A stretch of DNA of 35,046 nucleotides from Streptomyces spiralis (GTDB taxonomy: Bacteria; Actinomycetota; Actinomycetes; Streptomycetales; Streptomycetaceae), in NCBI RefSeq assembly GCF_014654675.1, contig NZ_BNBC01000053.1:11712-46757 (forward strand). Direction: 5' to 3'. Of the stretch, positions 21,702-28,486 are shown piece by piece. The position numbers and the translations under genes are program-made. Each line of letters begins with the position of its first letter. Positions within the stretch are counted from its first letter, which is position 1. The notes beneath the pieces were generated by a model. It worked only from the letters and a program-made list of their open reading frames with translations, was not told where the DNA came from and made no database searches.

Positions 21702-23309
21702 ATGGACATGCTGTGGAGCGGCTGGGGCGACCCGGCCAAGGCCACACCGCTGCCCGAATCGGTGACCGCGCTGCTGCGCGACCTGCTCGGGGTCAAGCCG
21801 CACGGCACCGGTCCGGTCGAGCTGGAGGACATCGACGTCCCCGCCTCACCGCTGACCGCCGCCGCGCACCGGGCCCTGCGGGACGCCGTCGGCGACGAGG
21901 CGCACGTCCGCACCGACGCCGAGTCCCGGATCCGGCACACCCGCGGCAAGTCCACCCCCGACCTGCTGCGGATCCGCCGCGGGGACGTCGCCGACCTCCC
22001 GGCGGCCGTGGTGCTCCCCGCCGGCCACGACGAGGTGCTCGCCGTTCTGCGCGCCTGCGCCGCCCACGACCTGGCCCTCGTCCCGTTCGGCGGCGGCACC
22101 TCCGTCGTCGGCGGCCTCGCCCCCGAGCAGCCGGGGTCCCGCAGGCGCCCGTTCGTCGCCCTGGACCTGCGCCGCATGGACGGTCTGCTCGCCCTCGACC
22201 CCGTCTCCCGCACCGCCACCCTGCAACCAGGACTGCGCGCCCCCCAGGCCGAGGCGCTGCTCGCCGAGCACGGCTTCACCCTCGGTCACTTCCCGCAGTC
22301 CTACGAGTGGGCCACCATCGGCGGGTTCGCCGCGGCCCGCTCCAGCGGCCAGGCCTCGGCCGGGTACGGCCGCTTCGACGAGATGGTGCTCGGCCTCACC
22401 GTCGCCACCCCCGAGGGCACCCTGGAGGTCGGCCGGGCCCCGCGCTCGGCGGCCGGACCCGACCTGCGCCAGCTCGTGCTCGGCTCCGAGGGCGCCTTCG
22501 GGGTCATCACCTCGGTGACCGTGCGGCTGCGCCCGCTGCCGCACACCCGCGTGTACGAGGGCTGGCGCTTCGCCTCCTTCGAGGAGGGCGCCACCGCCCT
22601 GCGCCGGCTGGCCCAGGACGGGCCGCGGCCCACGGTGCTGCGCCTGTCCGACGAGACCGAGACTCTGATCGGCCTCGCCCAGCCCGACGCCATCGGCGCC
22701 TCCCGCGCGCCGCAGCCCGCCGGCTGCCAGGCGATCGCCGGCTACGAGGGCACCGCCGAGGACGTCGCCCACCGCCGGGAGCGTGCGGCCGCCGTGCTGC
22801 GCGCGTGCGGCGGCACGTACCTCGGCGAGGAACCCGGCGAACGCTGGGCCCACGGCCGCTACTCGGCGCCGTATCTGCGTGACGCGCTGCTGGACGTGGG
22901 CGCGTTCGCCGAGACCCTGGAGACCGCCGCGTTCTGGTCGCGCGTGCCCGAGCTGTACGCCGCCGTCCGTGCCGCGCTCACCACGACGCTCACCGGGTCC
23001 GGCACCCCGCCGCTGGTGATGTGCCACATCTCGCACGTCTACGAGAACGGCGCCTCCCTCTACTTCACCGTGGTCTCGGCGCAGGGCGAGGACCCCGTGG
23101 CACACTGGGCGCCCGCCAAGCGCGCGGCGAGCGAGGCGATCCTCGCCGCGGGCGGCACCATCAGCCACCACCACGGCGTGGGCACCGACCACCGCGACGG
23201 GTACGTCCGGGAGGCCGGGCCGCTGGGCGTCGAGGCCCTGCGCGCCGTCAAGCAGCGGCTCGACCCGGACGGGCTGCTCAATCCGGGAGTGCTCCTGCCC
23301 CTGGACTGA
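21702..23309 (+). CDS. Alkyl-DHAP-synthase-like FAD-binding oxidase
   Basis: 535 aa. The PCMH-type FAD domain carries PFGGGTSVVGG (residues 128-138), SYEWATIGGFAA, SSGQASAGYGRFDEM and GSEGAFGVIT. The C-terminal domain has CHISHVYENGASLYF, then ISHHHGVGTDH (His489-His491) and LDPDGLLNPGV. The HHHGVG motif and its surroundings are characteristic of alkyl-dihydroxyacetone-phosphate synthases, which exchange an acyl for a fatty alcohol to make ether lipids; D-lactate/glycolate oxidases are the related alternative. ATG at 21702 is used because the GTG at 21687 lies in the ribosome site (GTGAGGA). The neighbours (glpD, lipid kinase) agree with a lipid role. Confidence 0.8.
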   Translation: MDMLWSGWGDPAKATPLPESVTALLRDLLGVKPHGTGPVELEDIDVPASPLTAAAHRALRDAVGDEAHVRTDAESRIRHTRGKSTPDLLRIRRGDVADLPAAVVLPAGHDEVLAVLRACAAHDLALVPFGGGTSVVGGLAPEQPGSRRRPFVALDLRRMDGLLALDPVSRTATLQPGLRAPQAEALLAEHGFTLGHFPQSYEWATIGGFAAARSSGQASAGYGRFDEMVLGLTVATPEGTLEVGRAPRSAAGPDLRQLVLGSEGAFGVITSVTVRLRPLPHTRVYEGWRFASFEEGATALRRLAQDGPRPTVLRLSDETETLIGLAQPDAIGASRAPQPAGCQAIAGYEGTAEDVAHRRERAAAVLRACGGTYLGEEPGERWAHGRYSAPYLRDALLDVGAFAETLETAAFWSRVPELYAAVRAALTTTLTGSGTPPLVMCHISHVYENGASLYFTVVSAQGEDPVAHWAPAKRAASEAILAAGGTISHHHGVGTDHRDGYVREAGPLGVEALRAVKQRLDPDGLLNPGVLLPLD

Positions 23310-23457
23310 CGCGGCCGGACCGACGCGGCGCGGCGCCGGCCCGGCGGTCCGACTCGCGCCCGCCCGCCTCGTCCCCCACCCGCCCTCTCCCGCCACCCGC
23401 TCACTCCCACTGCCCCGACCCGCCCGATCGCCCTCACTCCGCCCGGAGGCCCCACCG

Positions 23458-24339
23458 ATGCGACAGTTCACCGCCATCGTCAACCCCACCGCCGGCGGAT
23501 CCGCGGGCGCCGCCGCGCTGCTGAGGGTGGCCAGGCTGCTCCGGGAGGAGGGCGCCGAACTGGAGACCGAGTACAGCCGCAGCCTCGCCCACGCGCAGGA
23601 CCTCGCCCGGCAGGCCGGCGAACGCGGACGGGTCGTCCTGGCCGTCGGCGGCGACGGCATCGCCGGTGGCATCGGCGGCGCCCTCAGCGGCACCGGCTCG
23701 CTCCTCGGCCTCGTCCCGGCCGGCCGCGGCAACGACTTCGCCCGCGCGCTCGACCTGCCCTCCGACCCGTCCGCACTGGCCCGGGTGCTGCTGCACCACG
23801 AGCCGCGCCAGGTAGACACCATCGAGGTGGAATCGGCCGTCCACTCCCGCACCGTCGTCCTCGGCAGCGTGTACGCGGGTGTCGACGCGCTCGCCAACCG
23901 GCACGCCAACCACGCCCGGCTGCTGCGGGGCGCCGCCTCGTACTACGCCGGGGGACTGCGGGCGGTCGCCACCTGGCGCGCGGCGACCTACCGCGTCACC
24001 GTCGACGGCGAGGAGCACGGCCACTGCGGCTACACCGTGGTGGCCGCCAACTCGGCGTACTACGGCTCCGGCCGGATGATCGCCCCCGGTGCCCGGGTGG
24101 ACGACGGTCTGCTCGACGTGGTGCTGATCCGCGCCGCACCACGGCGGCTCTTCTTCGCCCTGATGAACGAGTTGAAGTCGGGCGCGCATGTCGCCCGGCC
24201 CGAGGTGCGGATCCTGCGCGGCCGGGAGATCCGGATCGAGTCCGACCGGCCGGTGCCCTACGGCGCCGACGGCGAGGTCGACGCGGTGCTGCCCGTCACC
24301 GCCCGGGTGCTGCCCGGCGCACTCTCAGTCCTGTGCTGA
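23458..24339 (+). CDS. Diacylglycerol-kinase-family lipid kinase
   Basis: 293 aa with the DAGK catalytic fold: N-terminal FTAIVNPTAGG, the nucleotide motif VGGDGIAGG (GGDG at 64-67) and LVPAGRGNDFAR, then beta-sandwich segments ANSAYYGSGRMIAPGARVDD and DGLLDVVLI. The family uses ATP to phosphorylate lipids such as diacylglycerol; substrate is unproved. GGAGG lies 8 nt before the ATG. It follows the alkyl-DHAP-synthase-like gene on the same strand after 148 bp of GC-rich DNA and may be co-transcribed. No membrane segment is present; membrane association is probably peripheral. Confidence 0.88.
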   Translation: MRQFTAIVNPTAGGSAGAAALLRVARLLREEGAELETEYSRSLAHAQDLARQAGERGRVVLAVGGDGIAGGIGGALSGTGSLLGLVPAGRGNDFARALDLPSDPSALARVLLHHEPRQVDTIEVESAVHSRTVVLGSVYAGVDALANRHANHARLLRGAASYYAGGLRAVATWRAATYRVTVDGEEHGHCGYTVVAANSAYYGSGRMIAPGARVDDGLLDVVLIRAAPRRLFFALMNELKSGAHVARPEVRILRGREIRIESDRPVPYGADGEVDAVLPVTARVLPGALSVLC

Positions 24340-24379
24340 CCGGCAGTCCGGGCAGGCAGTCCGGGCGGTCCGGGCAGGC

Positions 24380-24766
24380 TCAGGCGCAGGTCCAGGCCGA
24401 CATCCCCTGGAGGCGGGCCAGCCGCCGGGCCACTTTGATCTGCTCCCGGCGCGTGGCGAGGTCCGCCCGGGGCGCGTACTTGCGTCCACCGGCCGCGATC
24501 CAGCTGGACTGGGCGAACTGCAGCCCGCCGTAGTACCCGTTGCCGGTGTTCGCCCTCCAGTTGCCGCTGGACTCGCAGGCGGCGATGGCGTCCCAGTCCG
24601 GGCCGAGACCCCGGGACGGGAGCGCGGTCGCCGCGGGTCCGCCTGCCAGCGCCGCGGTGGTCGCCGCGACCAGCAGCGCCCCGCGCAGTCCGCGGCGACG
24701 AGGGTGCTGACCTGATGCCCCGTCATGACGGACGGGGGCCCTGTCGATGTTCTGCTGCCAGTTCAT
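24380..24766 (-). CDS. Rpf-like secreted transglycosylase (128 aa)
   Basis: A signal peptide (RRRGLRGALLVAATTAALAGG, ending near ATA) precedes one transglycosylase-like domain: DWDAIAACESSGNW with catalytic Glu65, GYYGGLQFAQSSWIAAGG, and a C-terminal CA. Cys64 and Cys127 match the disulfide of resuscitation-promoting factor domains. The enzyme would cleave peptidoglycan outside the cell during germination or growth. No LysM or other binding domain is attached, so it is a minimal form. The promoter lies in the AT-rich gap at 24767-24836. It converges with the lipid kinase. Confidence 0.85.
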   Translation of the reverse strand: MNWQQNIDRAPVRHDGASGQHPRRRGLRGALLVAATTAALAGGPAATALPSRGLGPDWDAIAACESSGNWRANTGNGYYGGLQFAQSSWIAAGGRKYAPRADLATRREQIKVARRLARLQGMSAWTCA

Positions 24767-24836
24767 GTGCAGACTGTTACATCATATGAACCGAAAGTAG
24801 CGAGGCGGCACGCCGCACGGGGAAGGGCTCCCGTTC

Positions 24837-25205
24837 ATGACGTTCAAGAGTCCCGTCCATCGCGGCGGCCCCCGGCGCGGCCGGTTCGACCAGTTCGCGG
24901 AGTACGCCTCCAACTTCACCAGCTCACCGGTCTTCTTCCTGCTCTGCCTGCTCCTCGTCGGCTTCTTCGTCGCCGCCCACGCGGCCCACCTGGACCTGGA
25001 GTTGCTGCTGCTGGCGGGCGAGTCCATGACCGCCGTGACGCTGTTGCTGCTCGCCCTGCTGAAGAACGCCGAGATGCGCGCCGAGCACGCCATCCAGCGC
25101 AAGCTCGACGCACTTGCCCGTGCCCTGCTGGAGATGAACAAGGACGACCACAGCCCGGCCTTCGAGGATCTGAGGAATTCGATCCGGATGGAGGAAGAGA
25201 CCTGA
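24837..25205 (+). CDS. Small low-affinity iron permease family protein
   Basis: 122 aa. Two membrane segments (FFLLCLLLVGFFVAAHAA and ESMTAVTLLLLALL) flank a short loop with HLDLE. The basic N-terminus (HRGGPRRGRFDQFAEYASN) and an amphipathic C-terminal helix (HAIQRKLDALARALLEMNKD) match the low-affinity iron permease (PF04120-type) family of small proteins, whose true function in bacteria is uncertain. A GGAAGGG ribosome site precedes the ATG. It shares the divergent gap with the Rpf-like gene and lies 65 bp before the hydrogenase maturation operon. Confidence 0.65.
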   Translation: MTFKSPVHRGGPRRGRFDQFAEYASNFTSSPVFFLLCLLLVGFFVAAHAAHLDLELLLLAGESMTAVTLLLLALLKNAEMRAEHAIQRKLDALARALLEMNKDDHSPAFEDLRNSIRMEEET

Positions 25206-25210
25206 CCGGG

Positions 25211-25254
25211 CCGGCGAAACGCCGCGGCGGTCCTTCCCGGTGCCCGGCGAAACG
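25211..25254 (+). repeat. 11-bp direct repeat before hoxX
   Basis: CCGGCGAAACG occurs at 25211-25221 and again at 25244-25254. The start-to-start spacing of 33 bp is close to three helical turns. It fills the 65-bp gap before the hydrogenase maturation operon and may be a regulator site. Confidence 0.4.
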
Positions 25255-25270
25255 GACACCATGCCGCGTC

Positions 25271-26980
25271 ATGGACATTCTGCTGGTCGTGAGCGCGTTC
25301 AACAGCCTGGCCCAGCGTGTGTACGCCGAACTGTCGGACCGCGGGCACCGGGTGGACGCCGTCCTCGCCTCGCACGGCGCCGAGGCCGTCCGCACCGCGA
25401 TCGCGCGGACGCACCCGGAGCTGCTCATCGCCCCGATGCTGCGCACGGCGCTGCCCGAGGACGTGTGGCAGCGGCACACCTGCCTCGTCGTGCACCCGGG
25501 ACCACCCGGGGACCGCGGGCCGTCCTCCCTGGACTGGGCGATCACCGACCAGGCGGCGCGCTGGGGCGTGACCGTGCTGCAGGCCGAGGCGGCCATGGAC
25601 GCCGGTGACATCTGGGCGTCGATGCCGTTCGAGACGTCCGACGTGGGCAAGAGCGACCTGTACCGCAACGAGGCCGCCGACGCGGCGGCGGCCGCCGTGC
25701 TGCTGGCCGTACGGCGCTACGAGGAGGGCTCGTTCAAACCGCTGTCGCAGAACGACCCTTCGGTCCGCGTGATGTGGCGCGACGTCATGCGCCAGTCGCA
25801 GCGCCGTATCGACTGGGACAACGACAGCACCGCCACCGTGCTGCGCAGACTGCGCGCGGCCGACTCCCGGCCCGGAGTGCTCGACGAACTGCACGGCCGG
25901 GAGGTGTTCCTGCACGGCGGCCACCCCGAGGACCGGCTGCGCGGACGCCCCGGCGAGCCGCTCGCCACCCGCGCCGGAGCGGTGTGCCGGGCCACCCGGG
26001 ACGGCGCCGTGTGGATCCCCGAACTCAGGCCGCGCAAGAACTCCGGCGACCCCGCGCCCTTCAAGCGCCCGGCCGCCTCCGTCCTCGGCCCCTGCTCGCT
26101 CCCGGAGGCCCCCGTCCCGCTCGAACTGCCCCCCGGGCGGCGCACCTGGACCGACATCCGCTACCACCGCGACGGCGACGTCGGCCACCTCACCTTCTCC
26201 TTCCCCGGCGGAGCCATGAGCACCGACCAGTGCCGCAGGCTGCTCGCCGCCTACCGGTACGCGCTCGCCCGCCCCACGCCCGTGCTGGTCCTCGGCGGCA
26301 CCCGCGACTTCTTCTCCAACGGCATCCACCTGAACGTCATCGAGGCGGCCCCCGACCCGGCCGCCGAGTCCTGGGCCAACCTCAACGCCATGAACGACCT
26401 CGTCGAGGCGGTCCTGCGCACCACCGACCGGCTGGTGGTCGCCGCGCTCGGCGGCAACGCCGCCGCCGGGGGCGTCATGCTCGCGCTCGCCGCCGACGAG
26501 GTGTGGTGCCGCGGCGGCGCCGTGCTCAACCCCCACTACCGCCGCATGGGCCTGTACGGCTCCGAGTACTGGACCTACAGCCTGCCGCGCCGCGTCGGCG
26601 CGCGGACCGCCGAACGGCTCACCACCGAGGCGCTGCCCGTGAGCGCCGCCACCGCGCACGGCCTCGGCCTGGTCGACCGTCTGCTGCCCGTCCCCGCACC
26701 GGAGTTCGCCGACCAGACCGCCCGCATGGCGGCCGAGCTCGCCGCCGCCCCCGACCTCGCCTATCGGATCGAGGCCAAGGCGGCGGCCCGCGCACGCGAC
26801 GAGGCCGTACGGCCGCTCGCGGACCACCGGCGCACCGAACTCGCCCGGATGCACGACATCTTCTTCGACCCCGCCGCGCCCTACCACGCGCTGCGTTCGG
26901 CGTTCGTCCGCAAGACGCCGAGCGGCCCCGCCGACCCCCTGGCCCCGCCCGTGCTCCACCCGGCCGGCGGGCACGCGTGA
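25271..26980 (+). CDS. hoxX: Hydrogenase maturation factor HoxX/HypX
   Basis: 569 aa with two domains. Residues 1-~270 are formyltransferase-like: MDILLVVSAFNSLAQRVYAE, LLIAPMLRTALP and HPGPPGDRGPSSLDW (75-89), the folate-binding loop family. Residues ~290-500 are enoyl-CoA-hydratase-like (VGHLTFSFPGGAMS, LVLGGTRDFFSNGIHLN, AALGGNAAAGGVMLALA). HypX/HoxX takes a formyl group from formyl-folate and releases the CO ligand of the [NiFe] active site, mainly when oxygen is present. It is the first gene of the maturation operon; the endopeptidase follows in a TGATG overlap. No strong ribosome site is seen before this ATG. Confidence 0.9.
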   Translation: MDILLVVSAFNSLAQRVYAELSDRGHRVDAVLASHGAEAVRTAIARTHPELLIAPMLRTALPEDVWQRHTCLVVHPGPPGDRGPSSLDWAITDQAARWGVTVLQAEAAMDAGDIWASMPFETSDVGKSDLYRNEAADAAAAAVLLAVRRYEEGSFKPLSQNDPSVRVMWRDVMRQSQRRIDWDNDSTATVLRRLRAADSRPGVLDELHGREVFLHGGHPEDRLRGRPGEPLATRAGAVCRATRDGAVWIPELRPRKNSGDPAPFKRPAASVLGPCSLPEAPVPLELPPGRRTWTDIRYHRDGDVGHLTFSFPGGAMSTDQCRRLLAAYRYALARPTPVLVLGGTRDFFSNGIHLNVIEAAPDPAAESWANLNAMNDLVEAVLRTTDRLVVAALGGNAAAGGVMLALAADEVWCRGGAVLNPHYRRMGLYGSEYWTYSLPRRVGARTAERLTTEALPVSAATAHGLGLVDRLLPVPAPEFADQTARMAAELAAAPDLAYRIEAKAAARARDEAVRPLADHRRTELARMHDIFFDPAAPYHALRSAFVRKTPSGPADPLAPPVLHPAGGHA

Positions 26981-27588
26981 TGACGACCCCGCCCGGGTCC
27001 CGCCCCCGGATGCTCGTCGCGGGCGTCGGCAACATCTTCCTCGCGGACGACGCCTTCGGCCCCCACGTGGTGCGGGCGCTCGCCTCCCGGCCGCTGCCGG
27101 CCGCCGTGCGGGTGCGGGACTTCGGCATCCGCGGCCTGGACCTCGCCTACGAACTGCTCGACGGATACGACACCGCCGTCCTGGTCGACGCCGCCCCGCG
27201 CGGCCACCGGCCCGGCACCCTGTCCCTGATCGAGCCGGACCCGCCCGACGCCACCACCGCGGCCGCGGCCCCGCCCGAGGCCCATGGCATGGACCCCGCC
27301 AAGGTGCTGGCGCTGGCCGCCCACCTCGGCGACGGACCGCTGCCGCGGGTCCTCGTCCTGGCCTGCGAGCCCGACGTCCTCCCGCGTGCCGACGAGGACA
27401 TCATGCCCGGGCTCAGCGGCCCGGTCGGCGCCGCCGTCGACCGGGCCGTCCGGGCGCTGCACACCATCGTCCCGGTCCTGCTCGCCGACCCCGCGGCCAC
27501 CCCGTCCTTGGGCCGCCCGGACGAATCCGCCCCGCCGCACACGGCTGCGCTGCCGCTTCCGGCCGCCGGCACCGCACAAGATCGGTGA
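26980..27588 (+). CDS. Hydrogenase maturation endopeptidase
   Basis: 202 aa of the HyaD/HoxM family: GVGNIFLADDAFGPHV (Asp24 at the usual Glu position), LVDAAPRG (Asp70) and AHGMDP (His102), the three nickel-binding positions. The enzyme checks for nickel in the large subunit and removes its C-terminal peptide. The ATG overlaps the HoxX stop (TGATG); a GTG 3 nt earlier is equivalent. The C-terminal ~35 residues are a Pro/Ala-rich extension. The gene is 82 bp before hypB. Which large subunit it serves is not in the window. Confidence 0.85.
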   Translation: MTTPPGSRPRMLVAGVGNIFLADDAFGPHVVRALASRPLPAAVRVRDFGIRGLDLAYELLDGYDTAVLVDAAPRGHRPGTLSLIEPDPPDATTAAAAPPEAHGMDPAKVLALAAHLGDGPLPRVLVLACEPDVLPRADEDIMPGLSGPVGAAVDRAVRALHTIVPVLLADPAATPSLGRPDESAPPHTAALPLPAAGTAQDR

Positions 27589-27670
27589 GTGGCCGGACGG
27601 CCCCGCCCGCCACGAGCAGCCCCTCCCGAACCGACCGCGAGGAACCGACCCGACCGCGAGGAGAAGCGAC

Positions 27671-28486
27671 ATGTGCCGATCCGCCGACGTCACACACGAC
27701 GTCAAGCAGGCGGTCCTCGCCAAGAACGACGACCTGGCCGAGGCCCTCAGAAACGACCTGGCCCGGCAGGGGACCGCTCTCGTCAACCTCCTGTCCAGCC
27801 CCGGCAGCGGCAAGACCGAACTCCTCGGCCGGGTGCTGGCCCGGGCGGTCGAGCGGGGCGTCCCGGTGGCCGCGCTCACCGCGGACCTGGCCACCGAGAA
27901 CGACGCGCGCCGACTGGCCCGCTCGGGCGCACCCGTGCAGCAGGTGCTCACCGACGGGCTGTGCCATCTCGAGGCCCGCCAGGTCCGCGCCCGGCTGACG
28001 GGCCGGCTGCCCGCGGCCACCCGGGTGCTGTTCGTGGAGAACGTCGGCAACCTCGTCTGCCCGGCCTCGTACGACCTCGGCGAGAGCCTCCGCATCGTGC
28101 TGATGGCCGTGACCGAGGGCGAGGACAAGCCGCTGAAGTACCCCACCGCCTTCGGCTCCGCGCACCTGGTCGTGGTCACCAAGACGGACCTGGCCGAACC
28201 GGCCGGCTTCGACGAGGACGCCTTCCGGGCCAACGTCCACCGGGTCAACCCCGGGGTGGAGATCGTACGGTCCTGCGCCCGCACCGGCGACGGCGTCGAC
28301 ACCGTACTGGACCGGGCGCTCGCCGCCCTCGACGGCACCCCGCCGCACCACCCGCCCCTCGCCCCGCGCCCCCACGGCGTCGGTCACGGTCACGGCCACC
28401 GTCCGGGCCCCGTGCACACAGCCGTCGACGAGTACGCCGACGACACCCGCGCGCAGCCCCGCCCGGCCACCACTCCCGCCTCATGA
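27671..28486 (+). CDS. hypB: Hydrogenase nickel-incorporation GTPase HypB
   Basis: 271 aa. The P-loop SSPGSGKT (42-49), ENVGNLVCP (122-131) and VVTKTDL are the SIMIBI GTPase motifs, and CHLEA (Cys98, His99) is the metal-binding site. The N-terminus lacks the CxxCGC motif of E. coli HypB. Instead the C-terminus has a His-rich tail (HHPPLAPRPHGVGHGHGHRP) that may store nickel. HypB works with HypA to insert nickel. GAGGAGAAG lies before the ATG. The stop overlaps the hypF start (ATGA). Confidence 0.93.
   Translation: MCRSADVTHDVKQAVLAKNDDLAEALRNDLARQGTALVNLLSSPGSGKTELLGRVLARAVERGVPVAALTADLATENDARRLARSGAPVQQVLTDGLCHLEARQVRARLTGRLPAATRVLFVENVGNLVCPASYDLGESLRIVLMAVTEGEDKPLKYPTAFGSAHLVVVTKTDLAEPAGFDEDAFRANVHRVNPGVEIVRSCARTGDGVDTVLDRALAALDGTPPHHPPLAPRPHGVGHGHGHRPGPVHTAVDEYADDTRAQPRPATTPAS

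Noticed and set aside
21846..23909. 687-codon minus-strand frame opposite the FAD oxidase
   Set aside because: Same antisense effect; the plus-strand product has clear FAD-oxidase motifs.
24767..24836. ydaO (cyclic di-AMP) riboswitch before the Rpf-like gene
   Set aside because: The gap to the next gene is only 70 bp, too short for that riboswitch, and no matching structure is seen.
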